Shown piece after piece: positions 8,702-17,843 of a stretch of DNA of 43,854 nt. A model generated the notes under the pieces. It was not told the origin of the DNA and ran no database searches. It was given only the letters and a program-made list of their open reading frames with translations. This stretch comes from a virus, in the IMG/VR virus record IMGVR_UViG_3300027908_000035, positions 1 through 43,854 of that record. The stretch is one strand, 5' to 3'. Numbering within the stretch: the first letter of the stretch is position 1; every line of letters begins with the position of its first letter. Made by a program: the position numbers and the translations under genes.

Positions 8702-9441
8702 TGGATCTCGTTGTCGCGAGCGATCTTCATCTCGATCACGTGACTCGCGGAGTCTCGCGCTTCGACGATCTGACCAAGTCACTGAAGGAAGTTGAGTGCA
8801 AGGTGGTGAAGGAGCGCGCTGCGTTCGCGTTCCTCGGCGATCTCTGCGATCCAGACAAGAACCTCTCTGTCGCGCGTGCGCAGCATGCTGCGATCTCGAT
8901 GGCTCTTTTGTTGGCGCAATCGGGCCTCGATAGCCATTGGCTCGCAGGGAATCACGACGTGATCGAAGATGGCTCAGGTGCGACGACGCTGACTCCCATT
9001 CGCGCGGTCGCCGAAGACGAGCAGATGGGCGTTCACGTGCACGTCTACGAGCGCCCGGAGATCGGGTGGTTCAATGACGATTGGAAGTTCTTGGCGCTTC
9101 CCTTCACCGCGCTCTCACACGACTACGATCCAACGGAGTGGGTCGCGAAGATGCTCAACGATCCGACTCCGTTCATCGTCATGAGTCACCTCTCTGTCGA
9201 CGGGATCGTTGCTGGCGAAGAGACCAAGGAGATGCCGCGCGGGCGCAACGTTCTTCTGCCACTCGGGATGCTCAAGGCGCGCGCGGGACGCACGATCATC
9301 CTCCAGGGGCATTTTCATGAGAGGCACATCACACCAGAGAGCCTTCGAGGAAAGGACGTGATCATCCCGGGGTCACTCGGGCGCTTGAACTTCGGCGAGG
9401 AGAAGAACGATCCGGGCTTTCTCCACTTGGAGATCTCGTGA
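8701..9441 (+). CDS. SbcD/Mre11-like (T4 gp47-type) nuclease subunit
   Basis: 246 residues. A calcineurin-like metallophosphoesterase with the full motif series: SDLHLDH, GDLCD, AGNHD, SHLSVD and GHFHER, then PGSLGRLNFGE. It partners the SbcC-like ATPase at 10039 to process DNA ends for recombination-dependent replication. It overlaps the recombinase stop by 1 bp. Two small genes separate it from its partner. Confidence 0.93.
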   Translation: MDLVVASDLHLDHVTRGVSRFDDLTKSLKEVECKVVKERAAFAFLGDLCDPDKNLSVARAQHAAISMALLLAQSGLDSHWLAGNHDVIEDGSGATTLTPIRAVAEDEQMGVHVHVYERPEIGWFNDDWKFLALPFTALSHDYDPTEWVAKMLNDPTPFIVMSHLSVDGIVAGEETKEMPRGRNVLLPLGMLKARAGRTIILQGHFHERHITPESLRGKDVIIPGSLGRLNFGEEKNDPGFLHLEIS

Positions 9442-9839
9442 AGAAGCGCACGTCTTCCGCGACCGAAAGTCGACTTTCGGTCCACGTGATCTTGGTCGAT
9501 GGCCCGACGTTCTTCACCATCGGCCCCGAGTCTGAGTTCTGGAAAGGTTCCGATCCATACATGGTGATGGACGGACTTCAGTTCGTTCGTCTCCGTCCTC
9601 CGCCCGATGTTCCGCCCGAAGACGTCGCGAAGACCGTTCGGCACCTCGAGAAGAAGGGATGTGAAGTCCAGGTCGAGAATCCGACGCTACCCCAGGTGGT
9701 GCTCGATCAGGCGTCTGCGAAGTACGAGGACAAGGACGCGCGCGAGACCATCGAGCACATGGTCACTGAGGTCAACACGCGTGATCGCGATGCACTCTGG
9801 AAGTTCACGCAAGAGATCATGTCGGAGGTAGGACTGTGA
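9438..9839 (+). CDS. Unknown small protein between SbcD and SbcC
   Basis: 133 residues from GTG 9438, which overlaps the preceding stop as GTGA, the usual coupling in this genome. The palindrome at 9461-9482 lies inside this frame and encodes TESRLSV; a GTG at 9486, just after it, is a possible alternative start. The body has a Pro-rich RLRPPPDVPPEDV segment and a helical acidic C-terminus. Function unknown; context suggests a recombination accessory factor. Confidence 0.65.
   Translation: MKKRTSSATESRLSVHVILVDGPTFFTIGPESEFWKGSDPYMVMDGLQFVRLRPPPDVPPEDVAKTVRHLEKKGCEVQVENPTLPQVVLDQASAKYEDKDARETIEHMVTEVNTRDRDALWKFTQEIMSEVGL
9461..9482. repeat. Palindrome copy 2 (22 bp, perfect)
   Basis: Core CGAAAGTCGACTTTCG flanked by GAC and GTC. 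It lies 20 bp after the SbcD stop, within or just before the coding start of the next gene. Confidence 0.9.
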
Positions 9840-10042
9840 GCGACGGCGTGCACTACGATCGGTCGGACGTTCGCGCGCTTTACACGCGGTTGGCTGGACG
9901 TCGCGACATGAATCTTCGCACCTTCATGCGGAGCACGGACTACGAAGAGGGAGAGCGCGCGAAGGCGCGCGCGGATTCCTACGCGGTTGCGATCGGAGAC
10001 TTGCTCCAGCTCTTCGGCGTTGCGGAAGAAGACTTCAAGTGA
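9836..10042 (+). CDS. Small unknown protein in the recombination operon
   Basis: 68 residues from GTG 9836, with GTGA overlaps at both ends. Charged and helical, with many Arg and Asp residues and no recognised motif. Tight coupling to the SbcC gene suggests co-translation. Confidence 0.65.
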   Translation: MSDGVHYDRSDVRALYTRLAGRRDMNLRTFMRSTDYEEGERAKARADSYAVAIGDLLQLFGVAEEDFK

Positions 10043-11973
10043 ACACGATCCGAAAGCTGAAGCTCCGCAATTGGATGTGCTTTCGGGGGGAGCACGAGAT
10101 CGTTCTAGATCGAAAGTCCTACGCGGTCACCGCGCGAGACGTCCGCGATGCCGAGCGCTCGAACTGGAACGGCAAGAGTGCGACCTTCGAGGCGATCGAC
10201 TTCGTTGTCCGAGGGGTTCTCAATCCCGATCGGCAGATGGGTGCGGATGGGTGGATCACCGACGGCGAGAAAGACGGTTACGTCGGGATCGAGATGGATA
10301 ACGACGACGTCATCACGCGCTCACGCAAGCTTGGTAGCTCGACTCAACTTGCGTTCAACAAGGCCAAGGGCGACGAAGCGCAGGCGCTCATCTACTCGAT
10401 GATGGGGATGTCCCAAGAGGACTTTCCGACGATCTGTTACTTCCCTCAGCGCAAGATGGCGCGTTTTATTCTCTGTCGTCCGGAAGAGCGGATGGACTTC
10501 GCGCGCGCGTGGTTCAAGCTCGCGCCGCTCGAAGAGGGCGAAGATCGGATCCGGGAACGGGACTCGGTTCTCGTGAACAAGATCGAAGCGCTCGTGCGTG
10601 AGCGACAGAGACTCGAGGACATCGAGGCCAATTGCATCAGCGCCACCTACGACACACTCGAGAAGTTGCAAGAGGGCCTCGAGAAGAGTTCGAAGACGCT
10701 CGAGAGAAGTGAGGACAAACGCAATCGCCTGCAAGACTTGCTCGGCCGGAATGCGAACCTCGTTCTCGCTCAGCGGACGATCACCGAGTATGAAGCGATC
10801 TTCGATCGTCACGCAAACCTCGTAGACGAACGTCCGTCGATTGATCGCCTGCGTCGCGATTCAGAACAAGCGTCGGCGGTGGCTGCCAAGATTCGCGAGT
10901 CGATGCAGACAGCGCGTCAGGATGCAGAGTCGAAGGAGCAAGTTGCTCGAGGGCTCTTCGATGGTCGTTGCCCAGTGGCCGAGATCGCGTGTCCGGTTCA
11001 GGCGGAGATCAACAAGAACAACGCGCGGAACAAAGAGAACCTCTCCGCTGCACAACTCGTCTTTAGTACCAAGCGCGCCGCGTACGAGGAAGCCGCGCGC
11101 GAGGTCGAGACGAAGCTTGCGGCCTACCAATCCGCCCAACGCGTCCAGGACCAGATCGAGGATCTCGCGGCACGCCTGACGCGTACGCGTGACGAGTACA
11201 ACATCGCCAAGACGCGTCCCGAGCCGGCCGACGTCGAAGATCTGAGGAACCGTCTTTTCAACGTTCAGAACGACGTTGCCGAGCAAACGTCGCTCGTTCA
11301 GATGCTTCGGGAGCGGATCGAGCGGGTGCACGCTTCCCGGACGGCTAGGGAAGCCCTTGCCGTCGAGCTACACGGGCTTCAGGTGCGTCTTGATACCTGC
11401 CGCGAGGCTTCGGTCATCTTCGGCAAGAACGGCGCTCAGAGGCGCGTTGCAGAGGGCGCGCTAGCTGTGATCCAGGTCGGCGCGAACGACATGCTCCAGA
11501 AGAGTGGAATCGATCTGTCCCTTGAGCTGAGTTGGGCACGGGAGGGAGCGGGCCCGGCCAAGACGTGCGATTCGTGTGGTAGTCCTTTTCCGAAGAGCGC
11601 GAAGATCAAGACGTGTCGATGCGGAGCGGAGCGCGGTCCCCTCATCAAGAACGAGCTTCATGTTCTCCTCAGCGAGCAGAGTGGCGGTTCGGAGGATCTC
11701 TGCGGGCTAGCCGTGCAACTCAGTGCGAGCGCGTGGCTGCGTCAGAAGCGTGGGAGTCAGTGGTCAGCGGCCATGCTCGATGAGCCGTTTGGGCAGCTCG
11801 ACACTGCGCATCGCCGACTCCTGTCCAATCACCTTGCGACTCTCCTCGCGTCTCGGTACGGCTTCGCGCAAGCCTTCGTCATCGCGCATCACTCCGCAGT
11901 CCTCGATGCTCTTCCCGGTCGCATCGAGATCATCCGTGACGGGCGCTACTCGTCGATAAGGGTTGCCGCATGA
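10039..11973 (+). CDS. SbcC/Rad50-like (T4 gp46-type) ATPase
   Basis: 644 residues, an SMC-type ATPase partner of the SbcD-like nuclease. N-terminal LRNWMCFRGEHEI is the classic SbcC start. The P-loop is unusual: NWNGKSA at residues 42-48 replaces G-x-NGxGKS. Long coiled-coil arms flank a centre with two cysteines (CPVAEIAC), a possible variant zinc hook. Near the C-terminus come a zinc ribbon (CDSCG ... CRCG), the ABC signature SGGSEDL, Walker B AAMLDEPFGQLD and the switch region VIAHH. It is complete. Confidence 0.93.
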   Translation: MNTIRKLKLRNWMCFRGEHEIVLDRKSYAVTARDVRDAERSNWNGKSATFEAIDFVVRGVLNPDRQMGADGWITDGEKDGYVGIEMDNDDVITRSRKLGSSTQLAFNKAKGDEAQALIYSMMGMSQEDFPTICYFPQRKMARFILCRPEERMDFARAWFKLAPLEEGEDRIRERDSVLVNKIEALVRERQRLEDIEANCISATYDTLEKLQEGLEKSSKTLERSEDKRNRLQDLLGRNANLVLAQRTITEYEAIFDRHANLVDERPSIDRLRRDSEQASAVAAKIRESMQTARQDAESKEQVARGLFDGRCPVAEIACPVQAEINKNNARNKENLSAAQLVFSTKRAAYEEAAREVETKLAAYQSAQRVQDQIEDLAARLTRTRDEYNIAKTRPEPADVEDLRNRLFNVQNDVAEQTSLVQMLRERIERVHASRTAREALAVELHGLQVRLDTCREASVIFGKNGAQRRVAEGALAVIQVGANDMLQKSGIDLSLELSWAREGAGPAKTCDSCGSPFPKSAKIKTCRCGAERGPLIKNELHVLLSEQSGGSEDLCGLAVQLSASAWLRQKRGSQWSAAMLDEPFGQLDTAHRRLLSNHLATLLASRYGFAQAFVIAHHSAVLDALPGRIEIIRDGRYSSIRVAA

Positions 11974-12266
11974 ATACTTTCTACGTGACCGCGGACAAAG
12001 GCGATCGAATGATCGATCTCCTGATCACGACGCACAAGACTTCGCGGTGCGGGATCTCAGCGTTCGATGCTCGTGCCCTCGCTCTTATTCTTCTCCAGGT
12101 CGATCCGTGGAAACTCGAGGTCGAACTTGTCGATGCAATGGTCGGACTCCCGCGCGACATCTACGAGACGCGTTGGATCGGAAGGTCAGAGACCGGCTAC
12201 GGTGTCGATGCGCTGCGCTTCGAGTATCGGAAGGTTGGCGCTCGCACGTGGGAGAGACGACAGTGA
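11970..12266 (+). CDS. Unknown small protein
   Basis: 98 residues from ATG 11970, overlapping the SbcC stop as ATGA. It has N-terminal MNTFYVTADKGDRMIDLLI and no named domain that I recognise. Its place between SbcC and a nuclease suggests a DNA-metabolism role only by context. Confidence 0.65.
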   Translation: MNTFYVTADKGDRMIDLLITTHKTSRCGISAFDARALALILLQVDPWKLEVELVDAMVGLPRDIYETRWIGRSETGYGVDALRFEYRKVGARTWERRQ

Positions 12267-12760
12267 GCCGACAGAAGGGCAACGCGGCGGAACGGGAAGT
12301 CGCCAAGAAGATCCAGATCTGGTGGCGTCATCTCGAGCCCACTGCGGAGTTCGTCCGCACACCTCTTTCGGGCGGATGGGGAGGTCCATCACTTCGTGGA
12401 GAGTTTGGAGCCGCGGGCGATCTCATGACGACGGCGAAGCGCTTTCCGTACGGTGTCGAGGTGAAGCGCCGGGAGAAGTGGGCGCTGCATTGCTTCATGG
12501 CTGGCAAACCGTGCCCCGTGTGGAAGTGGTGGTGGCAGACGCAGGAAGCCGCTGCAGAGATGAAGAAGATCCCGATGATGTGGATCCGACACAATCGCGA
12601 AGATTGGCTCGTCGTCCTTCCTATCGGCTCGTTGCACATCGACTATGATCACGTTTGGACGTCGACAGAATTGCAGGGCGTCAATTACGGCACTCACGAG
12701 CCGGCGATCTACAAAGCTGAGCGACTCCTGGCCTCCATTCCCATACCGAGCGATCCATGA
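12263..12760 (+). CDS. Putative PD-(D/E)XK nuclease (Holliday-junction-resolvase-like)
   Basis: 165 residues from GTG 12263, overlapping the previous stop. N-terminal RQKGNAAEREVAKKI resembles the first helix of resolvase-type nucleases. RTPLSGGW, then GDL (D-containing) and VEVKRRE (E-x-K) form a plausible catalytic core, followed by aromatic Trp-rich segments. It lies in the recombination operon, next to methyltransferase genes. Resolvase versus restriction-like role cannot be told from sequence alone. Confidence 0.65.
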   Translation: MSRQKGNAAEREVAKKIQIWWRHLEPTAEFVRTPLSGGWGGPSLRGEFGAAGDLMTTAKRFPYGVEVKRREKWALHCFMAGKPCPVWKWWWQTQEAAAEMKKIPMMWIRHNREDWLVVLPIGSLHIDYDHVWTSTELQGVNYGTHEPAIYKAERLLASIPIPSDP

Positions 12761-13995
12761 AGAAGGCGAAGAAGACAGACGGACTGAGCGCGATTCTCCG
12801 GGCGTCGCTCGATGAGTCCAATCCCGCGGCGCAGTGGGAAGACGTTTCCAAGTTGCGTGCGTGGATCAAGAACCCGAAGGACCACAAGAAGAACCTTCCG
12901 GACATCGTCCTTTCGATGCAGACGTTCGGATGGGGACGTCCCGTGGTCGCACGTTTGGCCGACTGCGAGATCATCGCCGGTCACGGTGCCATTCTCGCCG
13001 CGGAACAACTCGGAATCACGCGCGCACCGATCCGCTTCGTAGATCTCGAGGAGCGCCTTGCTCATGGTCTCGCGCTCGCAGACAACCGGATCCAGGAGAA
13101 GAGTGGCTACAACAAGCCCAACCTACTCGAGGCGCTCGCAGAGCAACGCGGACACGTGCCGACCTTTCAGGCCACGGGCTACAAGTACGAGGACTACTTC
13201 GGCGAGAAGAAGCCCCCGGCTGGTGAGGACGACATCCCCGAGGCGCCGAAGACTTCGCATACCAAAGTGGGCGACGTGTGGAAGTGCGGAGAGCACCTCG
13301 TTGTCTGCGGTGATTCGTTCGATGCGAAGATCCGATCGCTTGCGCTTAGCACCAAGCTTGTCGACGTGATCGTCACCGATCCGCCGTACGCGATCTACGG
13401 ATCGTCAACGGGCATCGGAGCTGACATCGCCGACGACAAGATGATCCGTCCGTTCATGGATCGCGTGGCGATGATTATCGCGACTCACTTGAAAGAGTTC
13501 GGACACGCGTACGTGTGTTGCGACTGGCGATCTTGGTCGTCCCTTTGGGACTCAGTGCGGCATCACCAGCTTGCCGGCAAGAACATGATCGTTTGGGACA
13601 AGGGTAATCAAGGAATGGGAGCTATGTATCAGCAGTGCCATGAGCTGACGATGTTCCTCGCCCGCGTGCCGCCTCCGAAGGCGATGACGTCGACCACCAA
13701 GCGTGGTCAGCGCGTCATTCACGGCAAGTCCAATGTCATGCGCATCGATCGCCCACGGGGAGAAGATAGAAAACACAATGCAGCCAAACCCGTCGAGCTG
13801 TTTCGCAACTTCATCGAGAACTCGACAGATGAAGGGGAGACCGTCGTAGACTTCTTTTGCGGCTCGGGGACAACTCTCATTGCAGCCGAGCAGACCAAGC
13901 GCAAGGCGATCCTCTTCGACTTGGAGCCGGTTGAAGTCGACAAGACGGTCCTTCGCTGGGAAGGCCTCACAAACCGCAAAGCCAAGAAGTTGTGA
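12757..13995 (+). CDS. ParB-like domain fused to N6/N4 DNA methyltransferase
   Basis: 412 residues, ATGA overlap with the previous gene. The N-terminus (about 20-150) resembles a ParB/Srx-like domain: LPDIVLSMQTFGWGRPVVARL, then IIAGHGAILAAEQLG and an ALADNR segment. The C-terminal methylase has catalytic DPPY at 208-211 first and the SAM-binding FCGSGTT at 367-373 afterwards, the beta-class order. This architecture is common in phages and probably protects phage DNA. Target sequence unknown. Confidence 0.9.
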   Translation: MKKAKKTDGLSAILRASLDESNPAAQWEDVSKLRAWIKNPKDHKKNLPDIVLSMQTFGWGRPVVARLADCEIIAGHGAILAAEQLGITRAPIRFVDLEERLAHGLALADNRIQEKSGYNKPNLLEALAEQRGHVPTFQATGYKYEDYFGEKKPPAGEDDIPEAPKTSHTKVGDVWKCGEHLVVCGDSFDAKIRSLALSTKLVDVIVTDPPYAIYGSSTGIGADIADDKMIRPFMDRVAMIIATHLKEFGHAYVCCDWRSWSSLWDSVRHHQLAGKNMIVWDKGNQGMGAMYQQCHELTMFLARVPPPKAMTSTTKRGQRVIHGKSNVMRIDRPRGEDRKHNAAKPVELFRNFIENSTDEGETVVDFFCGSGTTLIAAEQTKRKAILFDLEPVEVDKTVLRWEGLTNRKAKKL

Positions 13996-14022
13996 TGCGT
14001 AGGATCCGGACGGGGGCTCGTC

Positions 14023-14856
14023 GTGAGCCCTAAGTCATTTCTCAAGTGGGTGGGATCGAAGAGACAGCTCTTGCCTCAGCTTCGGAAGCACGTGCCCGAA
14101 TCATTCGGCGCGTACTACGAGCCATTCATCGGTGGCGGTGCTCTCTTCTTCGACACCTGCTCTTCGATCAGTGTCGAAGCGCGCGTCAATCGCATCTTTC
14201 TCGGCGACATGAACTCGCACCTGATCAACACGTACGAGGTTGTTCGGGATGATCTTGGCGCGTTGGTGCCCTTGCTCCAGCAGTACAAGGAACAGCACTG
14301 CGAGGACTTCTATTACGAGATCCGAGATCACATCTTCGATGGTGACGACGTCACGCGCGCAGCGAACTTCATCTACCTCAACAAGACGGGGTTCAATGGG
14401 CTCTATCGCGTGAATAAGAGCGGCGGGTACAATGTGCCATTCGGTCGCCACAAGAATCCGGGGATCTTCGATCTCGATGTTCTCCAGGCATGCCACGCGG
14501 CGCTTCAAGGCGTTCATCTTGCGGTCACTGACTACAAGGTCACGGTGGAAAGCGCGGACAGAGGCGACTTCGTTTACTTCGATCCTCCCTACGTGCCCGC
14601 GGGCGCGAACTCGGATTTCGTGAGCTACACGTCTGACGGATTCGGAGATCTGGATCAGGCTCAGCTTAGAGACACCGTGCTCGCTCTCAAGTCACGAGGC
14701 GTTCGCGTGCTTCTGTCCAACAGCGATACCGAGGAGGTTCGTAGGCTCTATCGGTACAAGGACTACGGTTTCGAGATGGAGCGCGTCGAAGCGACTCGGA
14801 GCATCAACTCCGATGCGACGAAGCGCGGTGCTGTTGGTGAGCTTTTGATCTGGTGA
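14023..14856 (+). CDS. dam: Dam-like DNA adenine N6-methyltransferase
   Basis: 277 residues from GTG 14023. N-terminal FLKWVGSKRQLLP and FIGGGALFF match the SAM-binding motif of Dam/MboIA (alpha-class), and DPPYVP lies at 187-192. YLNKTGFNGLYRVN is also typical of Dam. It probably methylates GATC, which is abundant in this DNA. A 27-bp gap separates it from the preceding methylase, so the two may be co-expressed. Confidence 0.93.
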   Translation: MSPKSFLKWVGSKRQLLPQLRKHVPESFGAYYEPFIGGGALFFDTCSSISVEARVNRIFLGDMNSHLINTYEVVRDDLGALVPLLQQYKEQHCEDFYYEIRDHIFDGDDVTRAANFIYLNKTGFNGLYRVNKSGGYNVPFGRHKNPGIFDLDVLQACHAALQGVHLAVTDYKVTVESADRGDFVYFDPPYVPAGANSDFVSYTSDGFGDLDQAQLRDTVLALKSRGVRVLLSNSDTEEVRRLYRYKDYGFEMERVEATRSINSDATKRGAVGELLIW

Positions 14857-14859
14857 GTC

Positions 14860-15270
14860 ATGCCCACGCCGATCGTCAGGTGGTTCCGGAATCTCCGCGA
14901 AAAACTACTCGGGAAATTTTACGATGGACCTGAGGCGCCTGATCGGCTCCGACAGATGGTCGTCGTCTTCGCGAACACCAATCCAACAGCCACACGTCTC
15001 GAGTGGATCCGCTTCGCTGTCGAACACGCCAAGGAGAGCTATCGCGCTGGGTGGGTGCGCGGGTACGAGTACACCGAGCGCGATCCTGATGAGCGTGCAG
15101 TGATGCGCCATGTCGATCCGGAGATGATCGCGCTGGCGATGGATCCGGATTGGGAGTGGTCGCCTGAGGTCAAGCTCGCCGAAGATCCTGCGACCGTGGT
15201 ACCCGAAGAGCAACCGACAGAGCGCGAAGAGATCGAACGACTCTTCCGCCAAGCGAAAGGAGAACCGTGA
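14860..15270 (+). CDS. Unknown protein with acidic C-terminus
   Basis: 136 residues, starting 3 nt after the Dam stop. A basic N-terminus (VRWFRNLREKLLGKF) is followed by a helical, strongly acidic second half. No family recognised. Confidence 0.65.
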   Translation: MPTPIVRWFRNLREKLLGKFYDGPEAPDRLRQMVVVFANTNPTATRLEWIRFAVEHAKESYRAGWVRGYEYTERDPDERAVMRHVDPEMIALAMDPDWEWSPEVKLAEDPATVVPEEQPTEREEIERLFRQAKGEP

Positions 15271-15689
15271 TGGACGGAAAGAACGATTGGGCTGCGCTCG
15301 CCGCGAGAAAGGCGATCGTGCTCCACATCCCTACGCAGGTCATTGGATGTGTCGTGCAATTCTATGACGGCGACGCGACGATCTACAAAACGCCCGCGAC
15401 CAACGCAGACGTCAAAGGCAAGGTCATCGTCTTTGAAAGTGGCCACTCGTTTGTCGCCAAGGCCGAGAACTTCATTGTTCTTGAGCAACACGAGGCAGAG
15501 TTCTACGCGGGGTGTCAGAAGGTTCTGACTGAAGGTCTCAAGGCGCTCATTCGACTCGGTGCTGAGAAGGGCGTGATGCCGGCAACGCTCAACGTTCTGA
15601 TCATTGCCTCTCTCCGCACACAAGCGATGGTGCTCGAGACAGGGCATCGGCGTGCGTTTGGTGGGCGTGGTGACGAGGCGGTGGGTTGA
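15270..15689 (+). CDS. Unknown protein
   Basis: 139 residues from ATG 15270, or 140 from GTG 15267. The N-terminal half looks beta-rich, the C-terminal half helical, ending in a Gly-rich tail. No motif recognised. Confidence 0.6.
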   Translation: MDGKNDWAALAARKAIVLHIPTQVIGCVVQFYDGDATIYKTPATNADVKGKVIVFESGHSFVAKAENFIVLEQHEAEFYAGCQKVLTEGLKALIRLGAEKGVMPATLNVLIIASLRTQAMVLETGHRRAFGGRGDEAVG

Positions 15690-15691
15690 TC

Positions 15692-15901
15692 ATGAATCCT
15701 CCGCCCCCCGCATTCAATGCGAGCATCGCATCCAACGCACTCACGGCCGTCGTGCAGATGTACGCCTCAATGCTCATCGATGCAGAGCGACGGGAGAAGC
15801 TCCTACTTCTCCAGATCGTACAGCTGCAGGGTATACTCGACGCACGCAACGCCGATGCGCAACAGACCAAGACGGTTTACGAGGGAGAGAAAAAGGAATA
15901 G
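15692..15901 (+). CDS. Small helical protein
   Basis: 69 residues from ATG 15692. An Ala-rich helix is followed by a Leu-rich coiled-coil-like segment (KLLLLQIVQLQGIL). No family recognised; the gene is coupled to its neighbours. Confidence 0.6.
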   Translation: MNPPPPAFNASIASNALTAVVQMYASMLIDAERREKLLLLQIVQLQGILDARNADAQQTKTVYEGEKKE

Positions 15902-15912
15902 GGGGACGAGTC

Positions 15913-16260
15913 ATGCGAAGTTTCATACGGCTCCAAGATGTCTTGGAGCAACACAAGGCCGAGATCGATCCGCGCATGGACTTCTGGGTCGAGAACTTCG
16001 GCGCGCAAGCGGCAGGGTGGCTTGTCTTCAAGCATCGTCGTCAGCTGCATCGTTACGGCTCGTGTGACTTCACGATGCCTCGTCTCATCGATACACCTCC
16101 GTGGATGCGCGTCGCGCTCGAGGCACTCAAGCGCCGGGGAGCGTGGAGCGTTCAGCGGTTCGAGCTTGCAGACAAAGGCCTGAAGGTGTTTCGTGTGAAC
16201 TGGCACGCGTGGGGACACTTCAAGCAGGGCGTTGAGCGGATCACCCGCGTCGAGAATTGA
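15913..16260 (+). CDS. Unknown basic protein
   Basis: 115 residues from ATG 15913 with GGGGGACGAG upstream. Basic and rich in Trp and Phe in the C-terminal half. No recognised domain. Confidence 0.6.
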   Translation: MRSFIRLQDVLEQHKAEIDPRMDFWVENFGAQAAGWLVFKHRRQLHRYGSCDFTMPRLIDTPPWMRVALEALKRRGAWSVQRFELADKGLKVFRVNWHAWGHFKQGVERITRVEN

Positions 16261-16267
16261 GGACATC

Positions 16268-16447
16268 ATGGGCGAGAACTCGCAGACGGATCTCGAGACG
16301 ACAGAAACGCCGTCCACGGAGAATCTCGAGGTGTCCGTAGTTCCGACGTCGACTCTGCTGACGTCGGTCGTACCTGTGACGAGCGGACAAGAGTCTAGCG
16401 TCGTTCCGAGTGCCGTCGTAACCTCGTCCAAGGTGCCCAGAACATGA
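16268..16447 (+). CDS. Ser/Thr/Val-rich low-complexity peptide
   Basis: 59 residues from ATG 16268, chosen because GAGGA lies 4 nt upstream. After residue 20 it is a degenerate VVPT/SSVVPS repeat with no charged residues, like a linker or a disordered surface tail. It overlaps the next start as ATGA. Confidence 0.55.
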   Translation: MGENSQTDLETTETPSTENLEVSVVPTSTLLTSVVPVTSGQESSVVPSAVVTSSKVPRT

Positions 16448-16878
16448 ACGCGCTCGTTCCCAAGCGGCGGTACACCAATCGCGGCGACACGATCGTCATC
16501 GATACGCAAGTTCTCGAGCCCCCGGTCGCGGGCCTTCCTGTTCAGAATCCTCCCACACTCGTGCCCGCGAACATCACGGGGTGGTTTTTCTGGATCACGA
16601 TCAAGTACTACTACTCGGATCCGGATAGCCTCGCAGTCGCGCAGTGTAACAGCACGCCGGCATCCACTCCGACAGGCGGAGGAGTGACGATCACCAACGC
16701 GCTCAACGGACAGCTCGAAGGGATCATCCCTCCGGCCGCAACGCTCAACTTCCCGGATTCAATCGTCGAGTGCGTCTACGATATCAAGGCGAAGACCACG
16801 GATTCCATTCCTCGCTTCTTCACGGTGGAGACGGGAACGATCGTCGTGCGCCCGAATGTCACGCGTGCAGACACCTGA
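16444..16878 (+). CDS. Beta-rich, possibly structural, protein
   Basis: 144 residues. Composition is Thr/Pro/Val/Ile-rich with alternating hydrophobic residues, suggesting a beta-sandwich as in phage baseplate or decoration proteins. FYPxx-type family motifs were not seen, so the role is a guess from composition. Confidence 0.55.
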   Translation: MNALVPKRRYTNRGDTIVIDTQVLEPPVAGLPVQNPPTLVPANITGWFFWITIKYYYSDPDSLAVAQCNSTPASTPTGGGVTITNALNGQLEGIIPPAATLNFPDSIVECVYDIKAKTTDSIPRFFTVETGTIVVRPNVTRADT

Positions 16879-16883
16879 CACGG

Positions 16884-16896
16884 CATAACGTTCGTC
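16884..16896 (+). promoter_or_regulatory. Leaderless-type promoter box for thyX
   Basis: CGGCATAAC with CATAAC at 16884-16889, 7 nt before ATG 16897. If CATAAC is a -10 box, transcription starts at or next to the start codon. Confidence 0.6.
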
Positions 16897-17598
16897 ATGG
16901 GTAAGAGCATTCTGGACTTTGGCTATCTCGCAGTCGTAGAGAGCTGGGGAAGCGACGAGCGCATCGTCGAAGCCGCACGCATGTCAACGGGGAAGGGCTT
17001 CAATGGTTGGGGCCCGACGAAGGAAGGCAATCCAGGCGACGAGAAGCTCTTGCGGTTTCTCTACGAGAACGCACACGCAACGCCTTTCGAGATGGCCGGA
17101 TGTATCATCGAGGTCCAGGCTCCGATCTTCGTCTTTCGCGAGTGGCATCGTCATCGCACGCAGAGCTACAACGAGATGAGCGCGCGATACGAGCCGCTTC
17201 CTGACGTGAATTACCTCCCGTCCGTCGAGCGTCTGATGATCAACGCGGGGACGTCGAATAAACAGGCCGGTACCGCGAAGGACGCTGCGGTGCTGACCGA
17301 GGTACGTGCAACGCGATTCCGTGACCGTCTGCGCGCAGCGTATGCAGACGACGAGGCGCTCTATCAGGAAGCGCTGGCGGACGGCGTGCCTAAGGAGTTG
17401 GCGAGGGTGGGGCTCCCGGTCGGACGGTATTCGCGGATGCGCGCCAGCGCCAACTTGCGAAACTGGCTGGCGTTCATGACGCTTCGGATGGCGCCGAATG
17501 CTCAATGGGAGATCCGCCAATTCGCGAACGCGCTGCACGATGAGCTTGTGGAGATCTTCCCGAGAACCCTCGCGCTATTCGACGAAAAGAAGCCATGA
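16897..17598 (+). CDS. thyX: Flavin-dependent thymidylate synthase ThyX
   Basis: 233 residues. It makes dTMP from dUMP using FAD, methylene-tetrahydrofolate and NADPH. The ThyX signature RHRTQSYNEMSARY starts at R85 (R85-H86-R87, S90). The C-terminal FMTLRMAPNAQWEIRQFANAL matches the substrate-binding region. It increases the thymidine supply for phage DNA. There is no Shine-Dalgarno sequence; a CATAAC box sits 7 nt upstream. It overlaps the next gene as ATGA. Confidence 0.95.
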   Translation: MGKSILDFGYLAVVESWGSDERIVEAARMSTGKGFNGWGPTKEGNPGDEKLLRFLYENAHATPFEMAGCIIEVQAPIFVFREWHRHRTQSYNEMSARYEPLPDVNYLPSVERLMINAGTSNKQAGTAKDAAVLTEVRATRFRDRLRAAYADDEALYQEALADGVPKELARVGLPVGRYSRMRASANLRNWLAFMTLRMAPNAQWEIRQFANALHDELVEIFPRTLALFDEKKP

Positions 17599-17843
17599 AC
17601 GAGACCTGGGTCGAGTGGCGTCCGCGTTGGGCTCCGCACGTCCGTGGGGAGCACACGGAGCGCACCGTCGATCCGGAGACCCATCAAGCGGACGAACAGA
17701 AGTACAAGATCACGTGTGAAAGGTGCGGAGAGACATGGGGACCAAGCGTGTGCACGTCGGGGCTCGTTCGAACAAGGATCGCAAACTTCGCGGTGCTTCA
17801 CGCCCATCGAAACCCGCTGATGGATCCCATCCCCAAGCCGTGA
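17595..17843 (+). CDS. Small zinc-finger-like protein
   Basis: 82 residues, ATGA overlap with thyX. CERC and a later Cys and His residues could bind zinc. Function unknown. Confidence 0.6.
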   Translation: MNETWVEWRPRWAPHVRGEHTERTVDPETHQADEQKYKITCERCGETWGPSVCTSGLVRTRIANFAVLHAHRNPLMDPIPKP

